From Parabacteroides sp. AM08-6 (lineage in GTDB: Bacteria > Bacteroidota > Bacteroidia > Bacteroidales > Tannerellaceae): 64,000 nt of DNA. The first letter of the stretch is position 1. Every line of letters starts with the position of its first letter. A program made the position numbers and the translations under genes. The DNA lies in NCBI RefSeq assembly GCF_003473295.1, contig NZ_QRMP01000018.1:1-64000 (forward strand), in the 5' to 3' direction. Of this stretch, positions 7,438-16,386 are shown piece after piece. A model generated the notes under the pieces. The model was not told the origin of the DNA. It made no database searches and saw nothing but the letters and a program-made list of their open reading frames with translations.

Positions 7438-7514
7438 AAAATGTCCTATAAAAAAAGTAGGACAAAAAGTAGGACATTTTTTAGGACATTCCATTAGTAC
7501 AAAAAATGTCCTAC
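7438..7514. repeat. clustered AATGTCCTA repeats downstream of the repressor
   Basis: Copies of AATGTCCTA lie at 7439-7447 and 7504-7512. Inverted copies (TAGGACATT or shorter) lie at about 7458, 7470-7478 and 7482-7490. The two direct outer copies share the longer word GTACAAAAAATGTCCTA. They surround the inverted ones, forming a compact symmetric array. In Mu, the left end carries both transposase sites and an internal enhancer bound by the repressor; this array could be either. It could also fold into a hairpin that ends repressor transcription. Confidence 0.6.
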
Positions 7515-7559
7515 TTTTATCATTTTTTGCCCAGCAAAATCATCTGGCAAAATCATGCG

Positions 7560-7721
7560 TCCCAAATTAAGGCGTTTTTAGCCCCATAGAACGCTTCAAA
7601 TTAAAACGAGGTTGAATTTAACCGTAAAATTAAAGGTCGCGTTTAAAACGAAATTCAATTCGATTCAACTTTAAACAAGGCCGTTCGAGGTTGTTATTTT
7701 ATGGTTACTCTTTGTTTTACA
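7560..7721. repeat. imperfect repeats at the presumed phage end (transposase sites)
   Basis: Imperfect repeats of the type TTAAAACGAGGTTGAATTTA recur in both directions: CGAGGTTG at 7607 and 7686, TTAAAACGA at 7601 and 7642, and inverted TTCAACTTTAAAC near 7665. A CA at 7720-7721 follows. Mu-like phages place several transposase-binding repeats within about 150 bp of each end, so this is the best candidate for the end of the element. The boundary itself is inferred and cannot be proved without the other end. Confidence 0.5.
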
Positions 7722-7892
7722 GTCGTTTATGTTATTATGTATAAACTGTACTATTGGTTTTACCCCCTATAAGGAAAACGGGAAAGGATAGCGTTCTGGA
7801 AGTTAGAAAAGAAAAAAGTTGAAATAAATTTACTACTTTCATGTAATATATTGCTTGTCGGTGCGACTAACTAAGTATAACGATTGAGTGAA

Positions 7893-8381
7893 ATGGATAG
7901 ACAAGAATTGGAAAAGGCTTTTATTACATTAGTGGAAGATAATAAGCGGATTATCTACAAAGTCTGTTATGTGTATGCGGCGGACAAGGATGGATTGAAC
8001 GACTTGTATCAGGAGGTGGTGATTAATTTATGGAGGGCTTATCCTCGCTTCCGGGGCGAGTGCCAAGTCTCAACCTGGATTTATCGTATTTCGTTGAACA
8101 CATGCGTCTCTTTCTACCGCAAGTCCAAATCTCATCCGGAAGTAGTGCCTATCTCTGTCGATTTGGAAGCGTTTCCGGAAGAGGAAAGCAAAACATCGCA
8201 GCTTCGGGAACTTTACCGGATGATAAATTGCCTCAAGCAATTGGAAAGGGCGCTTATCCTGCTTTGGCTCGAGGAAAAGAGTTATCAGGAAATGGCGGAA
8301 ATAACCGGCCTTTCGTCCAACAATGTCGCAGTTAAGCTCAATCGTATTAAAGAGAAATTGAAACAAATGTCGAACCGTTAA
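7893..8381 (+). CDS. ECF-type RNA polymerase sigma factor
   Basis: A 162-residue sigma-70 family protein. Region 2 (about 15-80) contains DLYQEVVINLWRAYPRF. Region 4 (about 105-155) holds a helix-turn-helix, YQEMAEITGLSSNNVAVKLN. These are the two domains that define ECF sigma factors, which recruit RNA polymerase to stress- or envelope-related promoters. The frame extends three codons to a TTG at 7884, but ATG 7893 is preferred. The next gene, 13 bp downstream, encodes a four-helix membrane protein that may control it. The prophage end lies about 170 bp upstream, so the promoter may be close to or affected by the insertion. Confidence 0.9.
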   Translation: MDRQELEKAFITLVEDNKRIIYKVCYVYAADKDGLNDLYQEVVINLWRAYPRFRGECQVSTWIYRISLNTCVSFYRKSKSHPEVVPISVDLEAFPEEESKTSQLRELYRMINCLKQLERALILLWLEEKSYQEMAEITGLSSNNVAVKLNRIKEKLKQMSNR

Positions 8382-8394
8382 AGAAGGATATAGT

Positions 8395-8955
8395 ATGGAA
8401 TTGGAAGAATTAAAAGCAAGCTGGAATGTATTAAATGAAGAGTTGAAGAAACAGACGGTGTTGAACCGGGAGATGGCAATGCGTATGCTCCGTAACAAGG
8501 GGGAGAGCGCTTTGAGCAGCCTGATGCTTTGGGAAGGATTTGGAGTGGGAGTTGCGGTTGTTCTTGCGTTGTCGGGAATCCTGGTTTATCTGCTTACCCA
8601 TTGGCTTGGACAGTTGTTGCTGGGGGAATTTGTGGTGTTGCTTATTCTGGCTTGGCAATTGTATAAATACTGCTTCTTGAAGAATATCCGCTTGGAGGAG
8701 CTAAGTGTATGTGATGCTTTCCTCCGGATTAATAAGTATAAGAAGATGCTTATAGGCGAAATCTTTTCTACTCCGTTTATATTGGTGCCTTGGTTCTTTG
8801 TGCTGGACTGGGGGCAGGAGTTTGTTTGGGGGAAATGGATATTTATGATTATTGCTTGCCTGATTTGTGTCCCTCCGCTTTATATGTACTATTGGAGGCG
8901 CATCGCCAAGCTTCGCCAGAGCTTGGAAGAACTGAAAGAGTTTGAAGCGGAATAA
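8395..8955 (+). CDS. four-helix membrane protein, putative anti-sigma partner
   Basis: A 186-residue protein. A charged cytoplasmic N-terminus (1-40, starting MELEELKASWNVLNEEL) is followed by four hydrophobic segments at about 48-68, 72-90, 118-138 and 145-165, then a charged tail. It follows the ECF sigma factor gene by 13 bp and is surely cotranscribed. Many Bacteroides ECF sigma genes are followed by this kind of membrane protein, so a role in holding the sigma factor at the membrane is likely, although no classic anti-sigma (zinc or FecR) motif is seen. Confidence 0.6.
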   Translation: MELEELKASWNVLNEELKKQTVLNREMAMRMLRNKGESALSSLMLWEGFGVGVAVVLALSGILVYLLTHWLGQLLLGEFVVLLILAWQLYKYCFLKNIRLEELSVCDAFLRINKYKKMLIGEIFSTPFILVPWFFVLDWGQEFVWGKWIFMIIACLICVPPLYMYYWRRIAKLRQSLEELKEFEAE

Positions 8956-9114
8956 TATAGTCTGGAAAGAGCAAGCTTATTCGTCTAAAATATTCTTGTT
9001 CAACAATATCCCCTTTTGCTTCAGCATGTCCGGCTTTTTGTACAAAGGATGAAGAACCGTATACGCAACAGTTTGTATCCCCGTTTTGGAATTATAACGA
9101 AATGGATACAAGAT

Positions 9115-9768
9115 ATGAAAAAGAAGAGTTGTGTATGGTTGGTATGTATATTGCTTTGTCTGTCTTCGGCAATGGAAGGACAGGTGATACGGTTGGATGG
9201 CGGAGCTGCTTTCTCCAAGCTGGTAACGAAAGGGGTGCCGGACGGCTATTCTTATAATGCGGTCCGCCCCTTTCAGATATCGGCAGGTCTGGAATACTGG
9301 GATAAGGGGACATTCAATTTGTCCAGTTCAATCGGTTATCTGAGGAAAGGGGGAAGCATGGACGTTGCTGTAGAGGAGAATGTTGGAGATATTCCCTACT
9401 ATACGAAGTATAAAGATTATATCGATTATCTGACTGTCAATACCCTGTTTAACTTGAAGCGCTCCGTGCGCCGTGAAACGTATTACATCGGAGTTGGCCC
9501 TCGTCTGGACTTTAAGTTGGGAACGAGTAATTATTCGGAAGCGGAGAAAATAGATATAGGCCCTATACAGGACGCTCGTGCGGTTGTATTCGGATTAAAA
9601 TGTGAAGTGGGCTTTTGGTTTGATTTGACCGAGCATTACCGGATTGGCACTAACTTCTCTTATCTTCCCAGTTTTACGAAAGCATGGGTGTCTCCTGTTG
9701 AAGACTCTAAAATGAAGATTGGTGACCGGACATTTACTTTAAGCTTGTCTTTGGGATACCGGTTGTAA
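9115..9768 (+). CDS. outer-membrane beta-barrel family protein
   Basis: A 217-residue protein starting at ATG 9115 with a clear signal peptide (MKKKSCVWLVCILLCLSSA). The frame is open upstream to 9016, but that part is not protein-like and precedes the signal peptide. The mature part alternates polar and hydrophobic residues with many aromatic strand ends (YYIGVGPRLDFKLG, then LSLSLGYRL at the C-terminus), typical of an 8-10 strand barrel of the PorT/OmpW-like type. Substrate unknown. It lies 160 bp after the sigma/anti-sigma pair and could be a target or member of that operon. Confidence 0.7.
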   Translation: MKKKSCVWLVCILLCLSSAMEGQVIRLDGGAAFSKLVTKGVPDGYSYNAVRPFQISAGLEYWDKGTFNLSSSIGYLRKGGSMDVAVEENVGDIPYYTKYKDYIDYLTVNTLFNLKRSVRRETYYIGVGPRLDFKLGTSNYSEAEKIDIGPIQDARAVVFGLKCEVGFWFDLTEHYRIGTNFSYLPSFTKAWVSPVEDSKMKIGDRTFTLSLSLGYRL

Positions 9769-9792
9769 GCAGGTTGAGCCACAGGTAGTTGG

Positions 9793-11001
9793 TTACATGA
9801 CCAATATGTAAGCCCTGTAATGCGTGTCTTTTGTGACCGGGCAAAGTGGAAGGTATCCTGCTCTGATTTTACCGTTCTGTATCTTCAGCGGATAGGCATT
9901 CTCCATGAGGCGGTGGTACTCGTAAGCCTCTCCGGACACGCTTTCGTAGGTGATGTGCATATCTCCTATGGCTTTAGGGGCCAGATACTTTTGGCTGATA
10001 CGTAAAGCTACTAACCCCATGGTGTAGCGCATGTTGATTTCGATGCAGGGATGAATGCCCAGGCTCTTGTCCGCCTTGTAATAGACAAGCATATCAACGC
10101 CCAGGTAACCGGTATAAATACTCCCGTAAATGGGTTGCAAGGCCTCTTGTACTGCCCTTTTTATCCGCTCAAACTGTTCTTTCCCGAACTTCTCATAGAA
10201 AAAGGTTTCCAGATATTCCTGGCTGCCTAACACGTTGCCGGAATAGGCTCCTTTCTTTCCTGCGCCGAACACGGAAAGTCCTTCGTAGGTAACATTCCCT
10301 TTCCCGTCCGAATAAAACTCCATGGCGAAGTCCTGCAGTTTCTCCAAAGCACATTCAATGCTGACAGTGCCTTGCTTCTTTAAAGCTCCTTCTATCCAGG
10401 TTTTATCTTTGGCAGTCAGCGTGCGTTCCGGGAGCCAATGTAGTCCGCGGCCGGATGAGGAGTAGGGAGTCTTTAGCACAAACGGAGCATTTTGCAGACG
10501 GATGTATTGCTCTATTTCGGATACATCCTTGCAGAACTTGGGGACGCCAGGGATGGACATGTCCGGTAGAAGTTCGCGTATCTTTTCCAGGCATTGGGCG
10601 GCGGTTTGTCTTCCGGTAAGCCCTACATAGGCTTCTTTCCATTGGGGAACCGACAGATTTAATTGGTAAGTCTCTTTTAGTTCATTAAATAAACGGAGGC
10701 TTTGCGGAGATAATCCCCAAGGGGCAGCCTCTGTCTCCGGCATTGTTTTTGCTTTGAGTGGCAGCTCTTTCCGTGAAAGGACGGTTGCAAACGGCCGGAG
10801 TTTCTCCGGAAGGGCCGTGAAGAAAGAAGGGGAACAGCTCTCTTCAGTGAAAATGAAATCTTCCGGTTCTGCATACCAGACGGGTAAAAGGGATAATTCC
10901 CTTATCATCCGTTGTACATTTCTTGGAGGCGTGTAATTCTCGGAACCGAGCAAAACGGCTGTCTCATGACCGGGATTGAAGTAGTGTATTTTAGCTGTCA
11001 T
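9793..11001 (-). CDS. orphan protein with possible ATP-grasp-like features, unknown
   Basis: A 402-residue protein starting at ATG 11001 (MTAKIHYFNPGHETAVL). It begins with a short strand and the NPGHE motif, then has a central region with FVLKTPYSSSGRGLHW (about 190-205), reminiscent of the nucleotide-binding loop of ATP-grasp enzymes. Near the end, GIHPCIEINMRYTMG resembles the metal-binding E-x-N of the same fold. A ligase-type activity is possible but no substrate is suggested. It is a single gene, converging on the outer-membrane gene and separated from the DUF349 gene by that gene's terminator. It is known to me only as a conserved Bacteroides hypothetical. Confidence 0.6.
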   Translation of the reverse strand: MTAKIHYFNPGHETAVLLGSENYTPPRNVQRMIRELSLLPVWYAEPEDFIFTEESCSPSFFTALPEKLRPFATVLSRKELPLKAKTMPETEAAPWGLSPQSLRLFNELKETYQLNLSVPQWKEAYVGLTGRQTAAQCLEKIRELLPDMSIPGVPKFCKDVSEIEQYIRLQNAPFVLKTPYSSSGRGLHWLPERTLTAKDKTWIEGALKKQGTVSIECALEKLQDFAMEFYSDGKGNVTYEGLSVFGAGKKGAYSGNVLGSQEYLETFFYEKFGKEQFERIKRAVQEALQPIYGSIYTGYLGVDMLVYYKADKSLGIHPCIEINMRYTMGLVALRISQKYLAPKAIGDMHITYESVSGEAYEYHRLMENAYPLKIQNGKIRAGYLPLCPVTKDTHYRAYILVM

Positions 11002-11003
11002 TT

Positions 11004-11041
11004 CTATTAAAAGCAACAAAGCCGTCTGGGTTGGAGACGGC
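11004..11041 (-). terminator. Rho-independent terminator of the DUF349 gene
   Basis: The inverted repeat GCCGTCT/AGACGGC (11021-11027 and 11035-11041) with a seven-base loop is followed on the minus strand by TTTGTTGCTTTT. It lies 24 bp past the DUF349 stop and just upstream of the next minus-strand gene. Confidence 0.85.
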
Positions 11042-11064
11042 TTCGTGGTTTATTTCCTGAGGAT

Positions 11065-12975
11065 TTATTCAAGATTTTCGTCGATAGCATCAATCTTTTT
11101 AATGGTAAGTGCCATCTCGTTCTTCAATTTCTCAATCTTTCGTTCCATTTCTTTTAGCAATCCGCCTCCGCCTTTAGAGGAGATGCTAAGGAAACCGATA
11201 TTGTTCTCATATGTTTGAAGCTCGTTTTTCATCCGTTCGTACATGCGCATCAGTTTCTCCCGTTCGCCGTATAATTTCCCTTTACCCCGTTCACCACTGC
11301 CGATGTCGGTTAGGTTACTACGGAAAGTCTGCATCTTACGGTCGTTCTGGTCTATCTTCAGGCGGTCGAATTGTTTGTCTATCGCTTCATGATATTCCTT
11401 ATACACTTTGTCCTTTTCTTTAAAAGGAACGTGGCCGATTGTGCCCCATTCTGCCATATAGCCTTTCAGAATGGCAAGAGCTTCGTCATGCTCTGTTTCT
11501 TCTACTGCGTTTATCTTTTCGATGAGAGCTTTCTTGGCAGCCAGATTGGTTTGTTCTACGCTTTTCTGTGAAGATACGTTTTTGTTCTTTTGTTCGAAGA
11601 AGTAATCGCAAGCGGAGATGAAACGTTTCCAGACAGCATCCGAATGTTTGCGCGCTACGGAACCGATGGTTTTCCATTCTTTCTGGAGAGCAATCATTTT
11701 TTCTGTCGTACTCTTCCATTCTGTACTATCTTTCAGTGCTTCCGCTTTTTCACAAAGAGCTTTTTTCAGTTCGAGATTTTTCTCCATCTCTTCCTTAATG
11801 CTCTTATAGAACTCGCTTTTGTTGTTGAAGTAGACATCGCAGGCGGCACGGAAACGTTCAAATATCTTGACGTTAGACTTTTTCGGCGCGAAGCCAATAG
11901 TTTTCCATTTCTCCTGAAGTCCGATTACTTCTTTATTTTTTTCTTCCCAGTCCTTAAATGATTTAAGGGTGGAGAAGTCGATACTCTCGATTTGCTCACA
12001 GATGGCCGTTTTAGCTTCCAGGTTTTCCTGTTCTTTTGCTTTCAGGTTCTCGAAATGTTCCTGGTGGCGTTTGTTGATGATGGTGGAAGCTGCCTTGAAA
12101 CGAGCCCACAAATCTTCACGGAGTTCTTTGGCTACCGGTCCGATTTCGCGCCATTGCTGGTGTAGTTTCTGAAGTTGATGGAATGCCGAAACGACATCCG
12201 GTTCATTTTCTAATTTTTCTACAGCTTCACAAAGAGCCGTTTTCAGTTCGAGGTTCTTCTTGAAGTCGTAATCGCGGAACTGATTGTTTATCTTGATGAT
12301 GTCGTAAAACTTTTCACTGTACATCTGATAATTCTTCCACAATTCGCTGACATGCTCCTGGGGAACGGCCTTCACTTCTTTCCATCTCTGTTGGATGTCT
12401 TTGAAGTCGTTATATAATTTGTTGAAATCTTCCTGGCTTTCGGTTAAAACTTTCAGTTGATCAATCAGTTGAAGTTTTAATGCGTAATTGGCAGCTTTGA
12501 CTCTTTCTTCTTCTGCAGTTATGGCTGCTCTTTTTTCTTTGTATACCGCGAGAAGTTCTTTAATTTTATTTTCTGTGTCATCTTCAGGTGCTACAAAATC
12601 CTTTTCTTCTCCCCCGTTTTCGAGGAATGCTTTCTTCAATTCGTCCACTTCGGCACGGTGGATTTTATAATAAGCCTGCTTGAGAACTTCTATCTCATTG
12701 CGCGTTGTGTCGGCTGCGGTTTCAACCAGAGTTGTTAATTTCTCCAGAATTTCTTCTTTCGATAACTTTCCGGCTGCGACAACAAGTTCCTCACCCGTAG
12801 CTTCGCCTGTGTCGGTCTTTGCTTCGGGGGCATCTTCTGTTACGGCTTCTGCTTCCGGTGCTTCGTTAGCTACAACTTCTTCCACCTTGTTTTCCGGAGT
12901 TACTTCCGGAGCTTTAGTTTCTTCCAATTTGCCGTTTTCTTCAATCGGTAAATTAGTTTCCTGAGTGTCCTTCAT
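11065..12975 (-). CDS. DUF349 domain-containing protein
   Basis: A 636-residue protein starting at ATG 12975; the frame allows a TTG two codons earlier. Residues 1-75 are acidic, Glu/Pro/Ala-rich and disordered. From about 130 to 570 there are several consecutive DUF349 repeats, each of about 75 residues, with the pattern 'L...W..IG.V....-LW.RF..A...' (for example WREIGPVAKELREDLWARF and WKTIGSVARKHSDAVWKRF). The C-terminus is coiled coil. DUF349 proteins are widespread in Bacteroidota and Actinobacteria with no settled biochemical function. It is a single-gene unit with its own terminator. Confidence 0.85.
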   Translation of the reverse strand: MKDTQETNLPIEENGKLEETKAPEVTPENKVEEVVANEAPEAEAVTEDAPEAKTDTGEATGEELVVAAGKLSKEEILEKLTTLVETAADTTRNEIEVLKQAYYKIHRAEVDELKKAFLENGGEEKDFVAPEDDTENKIKELLAVYKEKRAAITAEEERVKAANYALKLQLIDQLKVLTESQEDFNKLYNDFKDIQQRWKEVKAVPQEHVSELWKNYQMYSEKFYDIIKINNQFRDYDFKKNLELKTALCEAVEKLENEPDVVSAFHQLQKLHQQWREIGPVAKELREDLWARFKAASTIINKRHQEHFENLKAKEQENLEAKTAICEQIESIDFSTLKSFKDWEEKNKEVIGLQEKWKTIGFAPKKSNVKIFERFRAACDVYFNNKSEFYKSIKEEMEKNLELKKALCEKAEALKDSTEWKSTTEKMIALQKEWKTIGSVARKHSDAVWKRFISACDYFFEQKNKNVSSQKSVEQTNLAAKKALIEKINAVEETEHDEALAILKGYMAEWGTIGHVPFKEKDKVYKEYHEAIDKQFDRLKIDQNDRKMQTFRSNLTDIGSGERGKGKLYGEREKLMRMYERMKNELQTYENNIGFLSISSKGGGGLLKEMERKIEKLKNEMALTIKKIDAIDENLE

Positions 12976-13145
12976 ATTCAATCACATTTACGAAAAGGAT
13001 AAAAACATCCTTATCAAGTCACAAATTAAAGTAAATATTTTTGGATTACAGCATTTGAGAACGATTTATTTATAAGAAGTTGTTAAAATAATAAATAAAA
13101 GGATGAAAAAATCATTCAAATCTCTTCATTGTGCGGTATATAAAC

Positions 13146-13177
13146 AAAAGAAGCCGGATTTTAATCCGGCTTCTTTT
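13146..13177. terminator. bidirectional terminator after the oad operon
   Basis: A 15-bp near-perfect inverted repeat, AAAAGAAGCCGGATT with AATCCGGCTTCTTTT, with a two-base loop and T-runs on both strands. It sits 27 bp beyond the end of oadB and also blocks read-through from the other side. Confidence 0.9.
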
Positions 13178-13203
13178 ACTCTAATATGGATGTTATACTT
13201 GAT

Positions 13204-14439
13204 TTATCCCAGGAATGAAATCAATACACCGGCAGCTACGGCAGAACCGATAACGCCGGAAATATTACTTGCCATACAGTATTGCAGGACATGATTCTTC
13301 GGGTCATATTTCAGCGCAATCTCATTGGCTACACGCGAAGCCATCGGTACGGCACTCAAACCTGTCGCTCCAATCAGCGGATTGATTTTCTTTTTTGTGA
13401 AGAGATTGAATATCTTTACAAAGAAAATTCCTCCGGTAATGGAGAGAGCGAATGCCAGGAAACCGCCGACAACAATGCCTATAGTCGTCAGGTTCAGGAA
13501 TGCTTCGGATGTCATAGTGGCTCCAACCGACAATCCGAGGAAAATGGTAGCGGCGTTCATAATACTGTTGGAAGCCGCATCGAACAAACGGAAAGTGTTT
13601 GTTCCGATTTCCTTTACCAAATTACCAAACATTAGCATACCAATCAGTGGAACGGCACTCGGTACGAATAGTGCTACAACCGTAGTGACTACGATAGGGA
13701 AGATAATCTTCAATACGCGTAGATTCTTAATCTCTGTCGTAGAAGGATATTTCTTTTCCTGTTCCTTCATATTGATACACAACTCTTTTTTCGAGCAGAG
13801 TAATTTGACAACCAAAGGGATGATGACCGGAACCAATGCCATGTAGGAGTAAGCTGCAATAGCAATCGGACCTAGCAGGTGCGGAGCCAACTTAATAGTC
13901 GTGAAAATGGCCGTTGGTCCGTCGGCGCCACCGATAATTCCCAGAGCGGCTGCTTCTTTCGGTGTGAATCCAATCAAAATGGCAACCAGCAGAACCGTGA
14001 AAATACCCAGCTGGGCGGCAGCTCCGAAGATGGAGAGGCGTAAGTTTCGAAGCATTGGGCCGAAATCTGTCAGCGCACCTACTCCCATAAATATGATGGG
14101 GGGCAAAAAACCGGTCTTGATTAACATATAATAGATAAAGTTCATCAGTCCCAGTTCGTGAGCAATATCGTGGAGTGGCATCTCCCAGATGTTTTTCATT
14201 ACCCCATGTATATTTATAAACCCGTTCTCGTCAGCTTGTATCACACCCATATCACCTCCGGGGAAGTTTGCCAGTAATACTCCGAAGGCTATCGGCACGA
14301 GCAGTAGCGGTTCGTACTGCTTTTTGATGCCGAGATAAAGAAGTATGAATGCGATAGCATACATGATTAGAAACTGCGGTTCAGCAATGATATTACTGAA
14401 CGCAGTCATTTCATACAGATTTTGAAATATCTCTTTCAT
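13204..14439 (-). CDS. oadB: Na+-translocating decarboxylase beta subunit
   Basis: A 411-residue polytopic membrane protein. It contains the family signature GIIGGADGPTAIFTTIKLAP (about residues 168-187), whose Asp is needed for Na+ translocation in OadB/MmdB. The Gly-rich membrane segments near the C-terminus (SNISGVIGSAVAAGVL) are also typical. The subunit decarboxylates the carboxy-biotin on the alpha subunit and uses the energy to pump Na+ out. It overlaps the alpha gene by 4 bp. The complex could act on oxaloacetate or methylmalonyl-CoA; Bacteroides makes propionate via methylmalonyl-CoA, but this alpha subunit resembles oxaloacetate decarboxylase. Confidence 0.92.
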   Translation of the reverse strand: MKEIFQNLYEMTAFSNIIAEPQFLIMYAIAFILLYLGIKKQYEPLLLVPIAFGVLLANFPGGDMGVIQADENGFINIHGVMKNIWEMPLHDIAHELGLMNFIYYMLIKTGFLPPIIFMGVGALTDFGPMLRNLRLSIFGAAAQLGIFTVLLVAILIGFTPKEAAALGIIGGADGPTAIFTTIKLAPHLLGPIAIAAYSYMALVPVIIPLVVKLLCSKKELCINMKEQEKKYPSTTEIKNLRVLKIIFPIVVTTVVALFVPSAVPLIGMLMFGNLVKEIGTNTFRLFDAASNSIMNAATIFLGLSVGATMTSEAFLNLTTIGIVVGGFLAFALSITGGIFFVKIFNLFTKKKINPLIGATGLSAVPMASRVANEIALKYDPKNHVLQYCMASNISGVIGSAVAAGVLISFLG

Positions 14440-16364
14440 TCCTGTATAATCATTAATACATCATCTTCCGAAACCGCATCTCCTGAAGCCAGGCAGATGG
14501 CGGTGACTGTTCCGCCGAATTCTGCACGTACGGCATTATAAGTCTTCATCGCTTCCACATAACAGAGCACGTCGCCTTCCTTTACAGTGTCGCCCACTTT
14601 TACAGGGGTATCGGAAGCATTCTTTACCAGGAAGAATTTTCCTTCCAACGGCGAAAGCACTTCTTTTCCTGTTCCGGTTGGTGCGGCGGCAGGAGCCGAT
14701 GCCGGCTCTGTTGCTTTTTCAGCTGCAGAAGCGGTAGGTATTGCTGTGTTGTCCGTATCACCGAAAGCAACCGTTACGCGATAGCTTTGTCCGTTTACAT
14801 CAACTGTCATGACTTGCGGAGTTGTCGGCATCGCCATTGTCACGCTTGTAGGAGCGGTTACCGGAGCCGATGCTGCAGGAGCCGGTTGTGTTTTAGCTTG
14901 CAGGTCAGCTTTTCTTTTTGCTACATCTGCTGTAAATTCGACTTTGGCCTTACCGGAACGATAAGCTTCATATTGAGCCGGATGCATGGCGTATTCGAAT
15001 AATTCTTCATCATCTTCACCAGTTTCCCACTGTTTTTCGTTCATCAACTTACGGTATTTGTCGAGAGCATCGGGGTAATTGTCTTGCGGATTACCTTCAA
15101 AGAATTGACGTCCTTCGGCTTCTGCTTTTGCGATGATTTCGGGAGCCAGCGGTCCGGGGAGCCTACCCGCCTTGCCCAATAGCATATCCCAGATGTCGTC
15201 GGCAATCATGCTCCAGCGAGCTTTTCCTTTTTCCATCTGCATAACGTTCATCAGTGACAGGTTCTTGACATATTGACTGAAAGGAGTCACTAATGGAGGG
15301 TAACCTACACGTGGCCAAACATAAGCAACTTCGTCGAATAGTTTGATAAGCAATTCGTCTTGCGACATGAGCGGTTTGCCTTGTTTGACATGGCTTTTGT
15401 TGATGGTTTCGAGGTTCTTTTCCAAATCGGCCATCAAACTGCCCATCATACCACCCGGCAGGCCCGGTCCAATCAGCAAGGAGTTCATCAACCGGTTTTT
15501 CGGGCTGATATACAATCCCAGGAAGTCGTCCATATATTCCTGTATCAGGCTACGGACTTTCATATAAGCTTCCATATTGATTTCCGGAACTTTATAACCG
15601 GCATCTTTCAGCATAGCCTGTACGGTCAGCAGGTCGGCATGGCCTGTTCCCCATGAAAGCGGTTCCATGCCTACATCGATATAATCGCAACCGGCATTGC
15701 ACACTTCCAGGATGGAAGCTACGTTGAACCCGGGACCGGCATGGCTGTGATACTGGATAGGGATTTCGGGATATTTGGCTTTAATATTACCAACAATCTG
15801 TCCCAATGAGTGTGGCCGGCCGATACCCGCCATATCTTTGATACAGATTTCATCTGCTCCCAGTTCGATTAATTCCATTGCCATTTTCGTGTAGTATTCA
15901 ACGGTATGGATGGGCGAGTGGGTGATACACAAAGAACATTGGGAAATCATTCCGGCTGCTTTCGCGTATTTAATGGACGGTGCGATATTGCGTACATCAT
16001 TCAGTCCGCAAAAAGTGCGGGCAATATCCGTGCCCTGTGCTTTTTTTACCTGATAAAATAACTGTCGAACATCGTCGGGGACGGGACTCATGCGCAAACC
16101 GTTCAGGGCACGGTCCAACATATGTGTCTGGATACCGGCTTCATGAAACGGCTTGGTCCATTCGCGAACCGCTCTATTTGGATTTTCTCCGAATAATAAA
16201 TTAACCTGTTCGAATCCTCCTCCATTGGTCTCAACACGGGCGAAACAGCCCATTTTAATGATTTCAGGGGCGACCCTGGTCAGCTGGTCTACGGTGGGAA
16301 CATATTTCCCGGCTGATTGCCACATGTCTCTGAAGACCAAGCTAAATTTAATTTCTCTTTTCAT
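14436..16364 (-). CDS. oadA: oxaloacetate decarboxylase alpha subunit (carboxyltransferase plus biotin domain)
   Basis: A 642-residue protein. The carboxyltransferase TIM barrel (about 1-290) contains DEICIKDMAGIGRP and the histidine strand QYHSHAGPG. A conserved PYC/OADA domain (about 300-470) is followed by an Ala/Pro-rich flexible linker (about 495-565) and a C-terminal biotinyl domain with Lys607 in EAMKT. The usual motif is EAMKM; the Thr is a small variation. It moves CO2 from its substrate to biotin for the membrane beta subunit. It lies in the operon oadG-oadA-oadB, 22 bp after oadG. Confidence 0.92.
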   Translation of the reverse strand: MKREIKFSLVFRDMWQSAGKYVPTVDQLTRVAPEIIKMGCFARVETNGGGFEQVNLLFGENPNRAVREWTKPFHEAGIQTHMLDRALNGLRMSPVPDDVRQLFYQVKKAQGTDIARTFCGLNDVRNIAPSIKYAKAAGMISQCSLCITHSPIHTVEYYTKMAMELIELGADEICIKDMAGIGRPHSLGQIVGNIKAKYPEIPIQYHSHAGPGFNVASILEVCNAGCDYIDVGMEPLSWGTGHADLLTVQAMLKDAGYKVPEINMEAYMKVRSLIQEYMDDFLGLYISPKNRLMNSLLIGPGLPGGMMGSLMADLEKNLETINKSHVKQGKPLMSQDELLIKLFDEVAYVWPRVGYPPLVTPFSQYVKNLSLMNVMQMEKGKARWSMIADDIWDMLLGKAGRLPGPLAPEIIAKAEAEGRQFFEGNPQDNYPDALDKYRKLMNEKQWETGEDDEELFEYAMHPAQYEAYRSGKAKVEFTADVAKRKADLQAKTQPAPAASAPVTAPTSVTMAMPTTPQVMTVDVNGQSYRVTVAFGDTDNTAIPTASAAEKATEPASAPAAAPTGTGKEVLSPLEGKFFLVKNASDTPVKVGDTVKEGDVLCYVEAMKTYNAVRAEFGGTVTAICLASGDAVSEDDVLMIIQE

Positions 16365-16386
16365 GATATCTTAATGTGTGATAATA

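Larger units (their letters stand above)
1..7721 (-). mobile_element. Mu-like transposable prophage, early end (left part outside window)
   Basis: A block of mostly minus-strand genes holds the hallmark set of a Mu-like phage early region: DDE transposase, AAA+ transposition ATPase, DUF3164 protein, a small Cro/Ner-like protein, and a divergent S24 repressor. The repressor is followed by about 340 bp of gene-free repeat-rich DNA, as at the left end of Mu. The first host gene is an ECF sigma factor at 7893. The exact boundary is inferred: a CA dinucleotide at 7720-7721 just after the last repeat would fit the TG...CA rule for Mu ends. The opposite end and the target duplication lie outside the window. 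Late (morphogenesis) genes are also outside. Transposable phages of Bacteroides such as Hankyphage have this early-gene layout; identity to any of them cannot be tested here. Confidence 0.8.

Noticed and set aside
9016..9114. Longer start for the outer-membrane barrel gene
   Set aside because: It would place a basic segment before a perfect signal peptide that begins at ATG 9115.
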